Below are positions 36,151 to 47,958 of a DNA stretch of 64,000 nucleotides, in pieces. The DNA is from Sipunculus nudus (taxonomy: Eukaryota; Annelida; Sipuncula; Golfingiida; Sipunculidae): assembly GCA_026874595.1 (NCBI GenBank), contig CM049312.1, positions 71,456,929-71,520,928 of the forward strand. The letters are read 5' to 3'. How positions within the stretch are numbered: the first letter of the stretch is position 1; every line of letters begins with the position of its first letter. A program made the position numbers and the translations under genes. Under the pieces are notes generated by a model that saw nothing but the letters and a program-made list of their open reading frames with translations, ran no database searches and was not told where the DNA came from.

Positions 36151-37429
36151 CATACCTTTACTTAACAAACAGATATATATGGTAGACTGTGCTGCCATTG
36201 CTATCGCAAATACCGTTGGCATTGCTTCTCAAAATTTATCGGAAAAGAAATGGTAAAACCAGATTCTATTTTTGATCAAATTGTTTGACAAATCCCACCG
36301 TGTCACTTTGAACATTAATGGTAAGTGTGGGTATCCAGATTGTGTAGAAAACATGAATACATGCGACAATTATGATTGCACATACTGGTCCCATAAACCA
36401 TGCCAAAAAGTGACAAGTCACTTCTTCAGTCAGATTTATATCTTAGGTTAGAAGGAGATAATATTTCATGGAGGACCATAACACATAATAGGGAGTTTAT
36501 GTTGTCATGGCAATATATGAAGTTTTAATAGTAAAACTATAGTGTATTGAACTTGTAATTATGTAAGTTTGTGTCTGTATTAGGAGAATGTAAGAGCGGT
36601 AGTAAATGATTAAGTAAGTATTTTGCAATGGTGCAACAAATATATTCTAATTATGAGTGGCCTCAATGATAGTAACTGCATATGTGCGTGCGCTGACACT
36701 TTACAAATGAATTTCTTCAATACTCACCGCAAAGTGCTGTGTTAATTCAAACAACAATGTAATTTAAACTAGATTTATCGCAATTCTTGAAGTTTTCATC
36801 CTATATCTCTGAAAGTGCTTGAATAGAGTAGATAATGTTTTACTGTATACTAATTTTTGGTTTCCATTTTACAATTGTACTTAGCTTATCAACGTCATAC
36901 AGTACTGACTTTTTACTAGCCAATGTTAATAAGCTGTGCTGACTCATATGCACAATATACGTACATATTTATGTATGGGTAAATCATGATTCTTTTGGTC
37001 TTTAGTGAAAAGTGCTGCTTTATGTATTCAAGTATTTTAGGGTTGATTTAATATAATATTCCTGGCAGTGCTTCTATGTAGCTGTAACTATTTCTGTTTC
37101 TGTGAGATCTGTGTATATTTTTGTGAGTCTGCCTATTGTTTGTGAATGATGACTATTGAAATGATTTCGTTCAACGGTAATAATTAGAATTCAACAATGA
37201 TCACAATGTATTCTTTTTGTTTTCTTGTTTTGTTATGCTTATGCCGTTCTGACTCGACTGTCTATGAAGATATACATAGTCAAAAGACTGATTAAATGTT
37301 ACTTTTACAAATATAAATTTAATAATTATATAAATTAACATTAAAGACAAATACGAGTCATTGATAACTGTTACAACACAGATTTCGTTGATAATCAACT
37401 AATAGAGAAATCTAACTGAGGAAGGACCG
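36151..37429. other. No gene seen
   Basis: AT-rich sequence without recognisable exon, element protein or tandem repeat. Confidence 0.4.
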
Positions 37430-38600
37430 CGTTTAGGGAGATGTGTTTCGCACTGTGTGGCATTGTATTTGCGGAAAGAGGCATGATTATTCGCGTGACT
37501 ATTCACTATAAAGAATGGGTCTGGGAAATCCCCCTAGTAAAAGCCACTAATTCGCCGATTTGTGCAGTGTATAATATCGTAGCGTCATATTCAGGAAGTA
37601 CCCGCGCTCTGCGACAGTCCAGCATTCCTCAGCAGCGATAAAAACGGTTGGTAGGGACCTCTCACACATACATGTCTGGTAACTAGACTACGCGAGCTGT
37701 AGCAGTAGAAGTTGGTGAAGGCCAACGCGCGTATAGTAACCATAGTCTTCGCAAAGGTGGAGTAACCTTCGTGCATAGTGTCCGGATTCCAATTGAAAAC
37801 ATTCAGTTGACCGGAGACTTGCCGTTCTTGACTTTATTCATCGCCCGCTGGCCCGAAGACTAAGAAGTGAACTGAGCTTTGCAAATGCTCTCAGAATTGT
37901 ACGGGTTAGTTTAAACGGTACATATGGATTAATATTTAGTGCAGTGATGCAGCAAAAGATGTTTATATACGTAGTATTGATCTTTGTGTCTAAAGCAGAG
38001 GTAATGATGTCTTATGCCTGACTACCCCGCAATACACAATCTGAAATATTTTTATGAACTAACCTGGCGGCTTTGGCGGGGAGGTATTATCTTTCAGCTC
38101 CTAGCCATAGCGCCTTTCGGTATTGTTATTCTTACGATTATCGTATGATGTGACATTACATTATGGAAAGTATAATGGTAATGCGGTCCCGTTATACAGG
38201 TATAAAGAAATGCACCTTTGACAAGCTGATCACCGTTAAATACTGGGAAAAGTCGCGTTTCGGGGGAAATTAGTATTCATGTACACGCGCTCAACTTAGT
38301 CGTCATGTGCCTTTAGTTGGTCACGCTGGTCATTTCTCGGGGGGGGGGTGCACACTTTTATTTATTTATTTATTGTTTCTTTCATTTTGTATTTACATAC
38401 TGGAATGATTTGATGTAACGGTATTGTTGAATACAAGGCGCGGAGTTTTGGTCTTGCGGGTCCTGGCTATAGCGCCTTTTGATATCGCTTATATTTGTAT
38501 GACGTGAAAAGTACATTATAGTGCATGTTTTCCCGTTAAATTGGACTATCATTAGGCGATAAGTGGACACGTGAGGCAAGGCAGCGTATTTATGCATGGA
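37430..38600 (+). repeat. Dispersed repeat R2, copy 2 (uninterrupted)
   Basis: Reads continuously through the junction that is split in copy 1 (GCAGTGATGCAGCAAAAGATGTTTATA near 37940-37965). It carries the same right-end phrases and a TTTATTTATTTATT end, with an extra partial tandem of its own (GGTCTTGCGGGTCCTGGCTATAGCGCCTTT near 38452). Confidence 0.6.
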
Positions 38601-39136
38601 GACATTCCATTTTGAATGTCTAACGGTGTTATTTTTTTAAATTTTATTAATTGGTTTAGAGATTTTTTGTTTGTTTATTAGCCAATATGGGTGGTTCTGG
38701 AAAGATGGTAGAAAGGACAGGGTCTTGAAGTTAGAAAGGGTCGAACTCTCTGTAAATGCTTGAGATCTCGGTGGTAAGTCACAGCCAGTGGTTTTCGATT
38801 TATTTATCTTTTTGGAGGTTTCTTTAATAAGTTTTTACGTGGGATTTTAATGGCTTTGGCTATTTGTTTAAGCATGTAATTTCGTTTGTATCCCATGTTG
38901 ATTAATGCTTTCTCTATTTTGATGAGTAGTTGGTCCCTGTCAGTTTGTTCCGAACAATTCTTATTATATCGTAGAGTTGGACTATAAAAGATAGATTTGC
39001 CGACATGGGATGGATGGGAGCTTCTGGATGCGTATAGTTGTGGCGATCAGTAGCCATACGTTAAAGTGAAATCTGGACATTTCCGTCGGCTAATTTAACT
39101 GTTGTGTCCGGAAAGTGAATAGTATCAATAGAATAC

Positions 39137-39139
<3 letters not shown>

Positions 39140-39195
<56 letters not shown>

Positions 39196-39203
39196 ATATA
39201 TAT
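39140..39203. repeat. (TA)n microsatellite inside PLE
   Basis: Two TA runs broken by TTTA at 39181. PLE coding homology is present on both sides, so the tract has expanded within, or replaced, the RT motif C region. Confidence 0.9.
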
Positions 39204-39241
39204 GTATTAGGATGGTGACTATTGAACTTATTGTGAAATTC

Positions 39242-39772
39242 TCATAGTTTTGTCCCATCATTATGCCCAATTAGAAAGTTAATCATGAAGCAGTAAGTAT
39301 ATTGTTGTGCCATAAGTGTACCAATAGCTGTACCCAGTATTTGGAGATAAATACTTTCATCGAGTTCAAAATAATTGTGTGTAAGGATATATTCAGCCAA
39401 ATTACTGGTGATTTCTGGTGTTATATTATTATGTTTACTATTACTATTTAGGACGTTCATACATGCCTTCAGGACATTCGTGTGAGGTTTTCTATTGTAT
39501 AAACTTTTGACATCCATGGTTACCAAAATACTTGAATAGTGTTTGTTAAGAAAATTTGTAGGATCGCGATCATAACTATTAGATTTTGCAACGATAGGCT
39601 TCAGATTGGTTTCCACAAATCCAGAAAATAGTTCAGTCAGATTTTCTATACTAGAAATGATAGGTCTGCCTTGGTTACCTTTTTTATGGATTCTTGGGAG
39701 CGTGTAGACTATGCCCGGTTCTTGGTTTTCGGAAATGTATTTCAATGGGATGATAGCTTTTTGTAGTTTCAT
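39242..39772 (-). pseudogene. PLE reverse transcriptase core
   Basis: A 176-codon stretch with GIVYTLPRIHKKGNQGRPIIS, GFVETNLKPIVAKSNSY, ILVTMDVKSLY (motif A with catalytic Asp) and LGTAIGTLMAQ (motif B, consensus GTAMGT.MAP). This set of motifs is specific for PLE RTs. Motif C is not present before the TA tract at 39140-39203. It is therefore a non-functional fragment. Confidence 0.7.
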
Positions 39773-40649
39773 AGTTAGTAAGTCTATTTTTATTCAAAAT
39801 TTTCGATTTGATCATATTGTAAATGCAATAATATATATATCTTATTTGTGCTGAAGTCTTGCCGGGGGTATCCATGTAACATTTTTTTCGGGAATTATTC
39901 CAATGGGCGTTTCAGTCTGTGGAAATATTCTTTCCAGTGTCCATTAAGAAGACTGATATCAATTTTAGGTGAAGGGCAGAAGTTCAAGCCCTTTGATGAA
40001 AGACTGCTTTCTGAATCTGTTAGTTTATGTTTAGACAGATTGATAATTTTGGATTTGTCAGGTAACGTAGCGCATTCGGTTTGTAAATTTTCTCTTTCAT
40101 TTAGGTTATTTCCGTTATCTTTATAGTTTACACGACCATACCGGCTGAGTTGCCAAGGAGCTCGTCTTCTTTGTATTTATGATTTTAGTTTGTAAGAGCT
40201 TCTCAAGTTTACTTTTTTTTCTTTTGTAATATTGTCTGGAGGTCGTTTTACTATTTACTTACTGCGTATAGTATTAGCTCCTTCCTTGGTTCAAGGTTTC
40301 TAGATTTTCCCAGGTACTGTTGTTTGATAGAGATCTGTTTGCTGTATATTACGTGTATGAGAAGGTTCCTAAGATTCCTGGATAGGTTCCGGCATTGCTT
40401 GACTGCGTATGGCGTGCTGTACGTTGTTTTCAGCCGGTTAGTTATTTTGTCATTTAAAATTTAGATCTTGTGTCCTTTTTTTGTGTCAGGAAGTATAAAT
40501 CACTTTTTACCTGTGCAAATTTATTCTTCAAATTTTGAAAATTCCATTACTTGATTAGGCTAGATGTGGCGACTTTAACAAGGATTTGTGAAATAACCGT
40601 GTTAGATTGTAGTTGAATTGTAGGTAAAGAGAAAGGATGCCGCCTTTTA

Positions 40650-40703
40650 GATAGCCTTTTTTATTAATACACCAGCTTTCAAATAGCACTTCTTCTTCGT
40701 CAG
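40650..40703 (-). other. Hammerhead-ribozyme-like motif in PLE head (copy B)
   Basis: Minus strand: CTGACGA at 40703-40697, an AG-rich spacer, then GAAA at 40680-40677 followed by GCTGGTGTATTAATAAAAAA. This copy keeps both core boxes (CTGANGA and GAAA) intact. The stem II pairing between them is poor in this copy. Confidence 0.35.
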
Positions 40704-41264
40704 GTGATAAGTTGGAACAGGCGATTATATATGATGGATTAACATTGTATAAAATCCATAACGGCAGAAACAGTGTATTTAAATCACGATTGGATAAAAC
40801 GTTATATTTTAACCACGATGCCCTGTGTGGGCGTGGTATACAGTAGTATGAATCGCTGCACTCAGGAATTTCCACGAAACCGCATGAATTCCGATGTCAT
40901 CCAAATTATGACGTAACGTCACGGGTCGCTCCGTACAAAATGCGCAATTTCCAATCGCAGCCCCTATCTAGATCGCTTGTTGAATGCCAAATTTGGTCCG
41001 ATCAATCGGTCGAGGAAGTACGATTCCCAATGATCTGTTCGGCAAAGAGTTGTCTCTTCCACCCCAACCATCGTACCCGTTTGATGTATTTGCCTACCAT
41101 GCCAGGTCGTCGATATGCAAAGGAAATAATAAACATAAATATAAGTATAATAATAAAACTTAAAAATGTATGATCAAACAAGGGATACTTAGGCAGAAAG
41201 TATGTATATAAAATATGGATTTAAGAATAAATAAAAAAAGGAATAATAATAGTAGTAATATGAC

Positions 41265-41530
41265 TGAGTTTCTCAAGTTTATTTTTTCTATGGTAATATT
41301 GTCTGGAGATTTTCTGCGTTACGTATGAGCTCTTTACCTGGTTTAAGCTTTCTAGTTTTTTTCCAGGGACTGTTGTCTGATAGAGCTCTGTTTGCTGTAC
41401 ATTATATGTATGAGAATATTTCCGTAGTTTCCATGATAGGTTTAAGAATTATTTGATTGCGTATTGTGTGCTGTACGTAGTTTTCAGCCGGTAAGTTCCT
41501 TTTTATGTCCCTTAGGAATTAGATCACACT
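41265..41530 (-). mobile_element. Second PLE N-terminal ORF fragment (minus)
   Basis: Matches 40196-40460: TTCTCAAGTTTA, GTAATATTGTCTGGAG, GTTTGCTGTA, GTGTGCTGTACGTAGTTTTCAGCCGGT. On the minus strand it lies upstream of the copy B head, as expected for tandem PLE units. Confidence 0.55.
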
Positions 41531-42299
41531 CACTAATTAGACACTGCCGCGTGCTAACTTGTCTCATCCCTCCTCTCGCCTCTCTACTATCATTGCTTGT
41601 CGAAGAACTCACCTCCAAGCTAGGTCTACTCAGTTTCAGCATCGAACCAGCGTTTGTTCATTCGCTGTATCACATTCCCATTTCCCGATTTCGTTTAATT
41701 TATTGCATTGCATCTGTCATATGGTTCCATATGGATCTGTGAACTCAGTTTATCAGGTGCAGACATCAATCAAGACAGAAGAGTCAACCGGTACCCTTTA
41801 AGCCGGATTTAAGCCGACAGACATAGAAATAATTCTCTATTTTACCTTGTAGAGATCAGGTTGCAGAGCTAGTAAGTGAATTCCTTGTCCTTGATTTAAT
41901 TTCAGCGAATCCCAGCAGAGAAGACAGACCGGCGGATTATTATCATTTATAAATTTGAATTTTGTTTAAGCTAGCTTTGGACAAAAGTATACCACAACTA
42001 CATTATACAGACTTCCGTGGTGTAATAGATAAAATCAGGGCAGGTCTACTATAAAAAGTCTAGTAAATTTTCAAATATAAACATATAACAAAATATGTTA
42101 ACTTAAATAAAGAACACTTGCAGACTTTGCAGACTCCGGGATTAATTACATATAAAATAACCCCCAAACACATTTACAAGCTCATAAAGGTTTTTAAAAA
42201 GCCAAAGATATAACATTTAAAAACAACTACTTAATTGAAGAAGTACACTATTTTTCTAGAAGCTTTCATATAAAAGGAAATTAAAATACGCAAATAAAA
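41531..42299. other. No gene seen
   Basis: AT-rich sequence between the PLE fragment and the LINE. The 92-codon frame at 41464-41742 has no recognisable motif and starts inside the PLE fragment. Confidence 0.35.
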
Positions 42300-43045
42300 A
42301 AGCAAACACGCCTGAAGATCAACTTTTACAAACGACAAATCATCAGCCTGGAACGAAACGCACTTTTTACGGTGCACGTATTAAAAACCTCAGGCCGATT
42401 AGCTATCACCTTATTAACAGGTCAGGCTTTTTCAGGGCTCACTGTACGCCCTAAGCTACATCACAATCTAGGCTATCGGCTGAGTTGACTGGACCCTCGA
42501 CAAAGAACCGTCGAAGTCCAGTCAGTCTGGCAATACCCACGCTGACAAACAACATGAGGACAAGTCCGTAGTTATTGTACAACAGCGACAACAGATAAAC
42601 GACCTTAACAAGACCTGAAGCATAGAGACTGCCGGATTGCAAGTGTCTCCAGGAGGATGGATGTATTCGAGTATATGGCCAGGCAAGCTTTCACAGTGCA
42701 AAAAGACCTGACCTCAGATTGCGGACCAACGATACACCCTCGACGGGCTCAGAGCCACAGAAACCAGCAGTTAACCTGAAGCCTCACTTCAAGGCGGATA
42801 CTACAGCTTAAGGGAAGACTTGCACTCCACGTTCTGCGGGGGTAACCAAAACACGACTGGACTTATCATAAGACCAGTCCTGCGACCGACCAAGGGACAA
42901 ACAAAACACAAACAACCGACAAAAAAGCCGAACCAAACAAGCCAACAAGCTTCAATGCCCCATACTCCCTAGTCCCAAGGAACTCTCGCATTCAGTGGAA
43001 AACCGAACCAACACACATGCACAACACACCTAAAGCATAGTCGGA

Positions 43046-43552
43046 ATGGACCCTGAACTACTACCAAAATCGCTCAGACTGAAAGAGAAGATATGCCGGA
43101 TCACGACAGGCTGGGACCTAGCTGACAAAATCCTGGGAGGTAAAGTTTTGCTCATCGCCTGCACCTCCGCGACAGAAGCTGACAAGATGAAAGACGACGC
43201 CACATGACAACTTAGACACCTACCTGTCACGGAAGCCACGAGCTTCATCACGACCAAGGGGCCTAGTGAGACTGTCAAACATACATTTGACAGCGAAGCC
43301 CACTACGACTCTGCGCTTAAGACGCCTATCAGACTGGCTCTAAGAACTGTCAATTTAGAACCATATAGAGACCGCAAGATTGATGACCAATGTTTTAAGT
43401 GTCAACACTTTGGACATACAGCCAGCCAATGTCAGAACACAGTCCGCTGCCTTAGATGCGGAGAGACTGGACATGGAATATGTGCCTGTTCAATGAACAA
43501 AGCTCACGCGAGATGCGCAAATTGTTCATATGCACATATTGCATCATATTGA
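43046..43552 (+). pseudogene. LINE ORF1 (Gag-like, zinc knuckles)
   Basis: From ATG at 43046, one frame runs 168 codons with a single internal TGA at 43205-43207. It ends with three cysteine motifs: CFKCQHFGHTASQC (residues 116-129, CCHC), CLRCGETGHGIC (C-x2-C-x4-H) and a CANC...H motif, the typical ORF1 C-terminus of Jockey/CR1/I-type elements that bind their own RNA. Upstream, LRTVNLEPYRDRKIDDQ resembles the usual segment before the knuckles. Confidence 0.65.
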
Positions 43553-43938
43553 TTTCCCCCCGCATTTTAAGAGGCAAATCGAATGTTAAGACAACAGAGT
43601 CAGACCAGCACCAGCACAGGCCAATACGGCAAATTAGGTGCTTGTGCAGCCTGCGCCACTCCCACAGAGGAACGCCTGGACAATACAGAAAACCCCGGCC
43701 ACTCCGACAAAGGCACATCTTGAGTGGAAGACCGAGATGTTCATCACCGATCTGGTGTACAACTTAAACCCCGCTGTTCAAATATGCAACACAGCTTCTG
43801 GATTGATTTGTAGGTATTTCCACCAAAAGGTCGACCACACAGCCATTAGATCTTTTATTGACAGGTATGAAGATCAGGCAAGTGATGACCACTGGCCTTC
43901 CATAGTCGAAAGAGGAGTCATCAAAACACCCTGTAAAT

Positions 43939-44470
43939 ATGTTCAACAGTATTAATATTGCAAATGAAAACACCAGCGTCTTAAACGCGCATATACATGA
44001 ATTATTTAATTATCTAGATAAAAATAATAGAGACATTGTTCTAATATCTGAAACTAAAATAACTCTAGGTAAACATTTTACGCTAGGCAACTATGACCTG
44101 TTAAGCTCGGATAGAGAGAAGGTCAAAGAGGGGGTCGGGTATTGCTGCTGACAGAAAATTTGATATTCCGTCAATAAGTAGTTTGGTATTTTAAAGCCGA
44201 AGCCCTCTCGAATCAGAATGATCGGAGCAGATCGGACGGCTCTGTACTTGGATCTATTAGTTAATGATAACCCCAAACATCAAATTGTCAAAAGAAATAA
44301 TTGTCTATTCCTAGTCACCTTAATGCTCCACATACAGACTACGGTGCTAGCTATAGTAATGCTCTGATAAAATACTTAAGGATGAACTTGCAGAGAGTAA
44401 TTTAGTTTTGTTAGACAATGATAAGGCAAAGTTCTACAAAGCGCCTAACGGCCTAACGGTTTTGTTTAGC
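43939..44470 (+). pseudogene. LINE ORF2 endonuclease N-terminus, decayed
   Basis: 43939-44148 encodes NIANENTSVLNAHIHELFNY, DIVLISETKI and DREKVKEGVG, matching the N-terminal half of APE-type endonucleases (N..........L......D...ISETK, then SDR...GVG). A stop follows, and later pieces (APHTDYGASYSNALIKYL near 44330) are in other frames. Truncated before RT. Confidence 0.6.
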
Positions 44471-45220
44471 AAAGCGTACAAATGTTATTACAGACCTTTT
44501 TAACAAACTCTGACTGAACCAGTTTCTGGATTTGTGGAAACCAGTATGAAACCTATCGTTTAAAATTCTCATAGCTATGTCCGCGGAACTACTGACTTTC
44601 TTAACAAACTTAACATAATCAAGAACTTCACAATTAGACTAGTCACCACCCTAATATCAATATAAAACTTGAGTATTCTACCGATACTAATACTATTCAT
44701 TTCCTGGACACAACAGATAGTATGCCGACAGAAGTATCCAGACTTAACTTTACCGTAAGCCTACTGATCGCCACAAATATATACATCCCGCAAGCTCTTA
44801 TCCATCCTATGTCGGCAATCTATCATTAATAGTCCAGCTCTACGATATTATAGGAACTGTTCGAAACAAGCTGACAGGGACAAACGAATCCTCTAACTAA
44901 AGAAAACTTTCATCAAGATTGGGTACAAACGACAGAGCATAGATAAACATATAGCAAAAGCCGCCAAAATTCCACGTAAAACATTTATTAAAGAAAACTC
45001 CGAAAAGAGAACTGAATCGAATATCACTGATTGTAATGTACCACCCACACCTCAAGCATTCATAGAGAGTTTCACAGGAGTTACAAACCGTTCTAACCTC
45101 AGACGCTGTCTTCTCTAGCTTCTTTCCAGAACCACCCATTGGCCTAAAACAACCTAGAAATCAGAAAAATTAGTAAAATAAAAAATCACACCTTAAGACA
45201 TTCAAAATGGTACGTTTCTA

Positions 45221-45577
45221 TGCAAATCACCATGCTGTCTTATGTATCCAATTATCGCCCAAAGAGATACTGTCTAAATTAACGGGAAAACATGCATTAT
45301 AGATGACAAATTTACATGTACTAGCGTTGGATATGTGTACTTAATTACATGTAGTTTATGCACAATAGCCATATACATCGACAAAAACTTGTCAAAGGTT
45401 AACCATGAGAATAAATGGCCATAGACATTTTTTTTAATACATATAAAAACACACTTCAGTGGGCATACACGTCTCACAATTTGGACAAAATTCGGAGCAT
45501 ATGAAGATACGCATACTAAAGGGAGATCTCGCGGACACAATATTAAGACAAATAAGGGAATGGAAATTCATAAATAA
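45221..45577 (+). pseudogene. PLE GIY-YIG endonuclease domain
   Basis: One frame with two stops (TAA at about 45275, TAG at about 45425) encodes CKSPCCLMYPII (Cys linker), TCTSVGYVYLITCSLC, IYIDK and HFSGHTRLTIW, then GRSRGHNIKTNKGMEIHK. The C..C linker followed by (V)YLITC..C and a downstream GH is the PLE-type GIY-YIG endonuclease arrangement that nicks target DNA. Key positions are only partly preserved and the stops make it inactive. Confidence 0.65.
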
Positions 45578-46751
45578 ATTAAACTGTATACAAAATGGCC
45601 TCAATCAAAAATCAGGTCACCTGGAACACTCCTAACATTAATCTCTTTATTATAATAGCCAATGCTGGCCACTAGTGATCACCTTTTTCTTCTTATTTAT
45701 TTTTCCTATATTTGTTTCTGTCACTTCATTATTATCTATTTTTTCCTTTTTGTTTTCTCAAACCTCTCTGTTATCTGTACCTATAAGACTGATACCTATT
45801 CTTCAGTATTATTTCTATTAATCATTTTTAACCTGTTTAGTATCATTATAATTATTTTTTCTAATAATAATAATTACTACTATTATTGCAGATGTTTTTT
45901 TTTTTTGTGATTTCCACTGTTTGCATTATTTTCTGTACTACATTTTGATCTTATTTTTGGACAATTAATGTATAAAACTTTTATATTATATTCTAGGTAC
46001 TCACCCCCTGTTTTATTATGTTTCAACTCTTTGAATGACTTTACCTCTTCTTACTTTAAATTATTCGTATACACTTTAGTGTACTTTAGTATTATTTTAT
46101 TGTTCATATCATTATTTATTATGATGTCTATATTTCACTACATTTTTGTGTTAATTATCCCTTGTTATATTATACTTTATTGAATCTTATTATATTCCAT
46201 TTATTATATTACTTGATATTTATTTACTATTATGTTTATGTTTATTACTCATTTTTGCAAATTATCCCTTGTTATATTATGCTTTCATTATAGGACTTAA
46301 GTTATGTTTATTATTTACCGGGGACCTAGCATGGTAGGGCTGACGGCTCCCGGGCCGGACAGAGCACTGGGAAATCGTACCTTCTCCTTCCTCACAGAGG
46401 GAGTAGGGTTGGGTATCCGGCTCGCAGGCACACACTCGACCGATATATCAGACCAATTTTGGCATTCAACAAATGGATTGGATAGAGGCTGCGATTGCAA
46501 ATGGCGCACTTTGTACTGAGCGACCCATGCCGTGACGTAATAATTTGGATGACGTCGGCATTCATGCGGTTGCGCGGAAATCCCGGAATGGAGCGATGCC
46601 TAATGCTGTGTGCCACGCCCAAACCGGGCATCATGGTTAAAATATTACTAAGTATCCCATCAGAATTAATTACACTGTTTCTTGCATTATAGAATATATA
46701 CATTGTCAGGTACCATATATAAACACCTCTCTATTCGCTCCCACTTACCAC

Positions 46752-46800
46752 CTGACAAAGAAATCTGTCGCTTCGAAAGCTTGTGTGTTAATAAACAAGC
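46752..46800 (+). other. Hammerhead-ribozyme-like motif in PLE head (copy C)
   Basis: CTGACAA (46752-46758), a short segment ending CGCTTC, GAAA (46775-46778), then GCTTGT (46779-46784) exactly complementary to ACAAGC (46795-46800), forming a 6-bp stem directly after GAAA, where hammerhead stem III lies. The first core box has one change from CTGANGA, and the U expected after the stem is A here. Confidence 0.35.
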
Positions 46801-47159
46801 AAAACTAAATAAAAGGGGTCACTCTTTCTCTTTACCTACACTTCGACTTCAGACTAACACGGTTATTCCATTAATTATTCTTGACAACGACGCCAAACCT
46901 AGCCAGATCGAATGGGAACTTATAAATATGAAGAAAAAACTGGCACAGGTTAGTAGTTATCTATACTTTGCTGGTTGTTGTTCAATTGCCTGGCAGTGAC
47001 ACATTTCTGACTAATTGTAAACGTTCCTAATACGAATCCCCTTGCCACCATACTTTCTCCGCAGACAGAATCTCGCTTTGACGCTGTCCTCGAAGTACTT
47101 TCGTGTTGTTCGGAGACTTGAATACTGTCGGGTTCAGTTCTCCCAGTTTGTCAGAACAG

Positions 47160-47958
47160 CTAACAGTGGCTGTCATTATATGTACACACTGAAACCCGGA
47201 TATCACAGGTAGCATGTCAAAACTAGAAATATAGATTCTCACGAATGCAGTTCCGCGCCATGTGGGCCGTCATTTATGTAGGATAGTCAGCAACCCGTTG
47301 TTATTCACTCATGGGCCAATGGTTTAATGGTGCATATGTCCTCTACCCCTCACACCTGTTTGAATTCTCCTACCCGGCATATGTGACTGCACTGTGAATA
47401 TTCCTGGGAGGCCCTCCTGGATCCAAATCATTCATTGATTCTTCATTGGCACATTCCCGAGGTGCAGTTAAAATTCAAAGGGTTCCGTCCACGATTGCGT
47501 GTGTTTCTTGGTGACACAAATGTACTACCAGGTTAGGGTAGGGTTAGGGCATGTCATAAGGAATTTCACAGAATAATAAAATACAGTTAGTAGGACTTGA
47601 TTTATACAATGTATAACCAGATCAGTTGATGGTTAATAGGAACCTCAAATCATAAAGTATTAGTCAGAGAGACGGAATTGGCAATGTTTAATGGAGTTGC
47701 ATTAGCTGTTGTCATTTCGATTCTTTAAATCAGTGGGCCAAGTGGACCGGTGGGTTATTCAAAAGGGATTTTATTTATTGTGTAAGTATTTGAACTTACT
47801 GTGCTATGGTTTATGGTCAGCCACTGAGTTTAGAGATCAGTGTCAACTGGTGATGGGACGTGTTGTGTTAATGACAGGTTAAGAGTACGCCGAGCGGGGT
47901 GTAATTGAAATACCACGAGGACATTATTAGTCCTTGAGACAGTACGTTTATATATATA
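47160..47958 (+). repeat. Dispersed repeat R1, copy D, left part
   Basis: 47195-47330 matches 23745-23890 and 26350; 47810-47958 matches copy A 6830-6960. It ends in a short TATATATA at the LTR element junction. Confidence 0.6.

Larger units (their letters stand above)
38640..41180 (-). mobile_element. Penelope-like element, copy B (nearly complete, decayed)
   Basis: Reading on the minus strand: head 41160-40480 (shared with copies A and C), N-terminal ORF region about 40150-39860 (KHKLTDSESSLSSKGLNFCP, typical of PLE N-termini), RT core 39772-39242, RT thumb 39130-38950 (DTIHFPDTTVKLADGNVQ and TDRHNY) and linker 38920-38700 (IAKAIKIPRKN). A (TA)n tract interrupts the coding region between RT core and thumb. 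Many stops and frame changes. The GIY-YIG part is missing at the 38.64 kb end. Confidence 0.7.
42300..44480 (+). mobile_element. Non-LTR retrotransposon (LINE), 5' part, decayed
   Basis: 42360-43045 is C/A-rich and may be the 5' UTR or an ORF1 beginning. ORF1 with zinc knuckles is at 43046-43552, an ORF1 C-terminal-like frame at 43720-43950, and the start of an APE-type endonuclease ORF2 at 43939-44470. At about 44485 it is cut by the PLE copy C sequence. No RT of this element is present. Confidence 0.6.
44485..46990 (+). mobile_element. Penelope-like element, copy C: RT remnant, GIY-YIG tail and following head
   Basis: 44495-44610 encodes the SGFVET.MKPIV...SYVRGTTDFLNKL segment shared with copy B. 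The RT core is then deleted, and 44660-44830 is thumb sequence (STDTNTIHFLDT, ALIHPMSA). The linker AKAAKIPRKTFIKEN lies at 44955-45000, GIY-YIG at 45221-45577, AT-rich trailer at 45690-46290 and the head at 46300-46980. The same tail-trailer-head order is seen in copy A. Confidence 0.65.
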
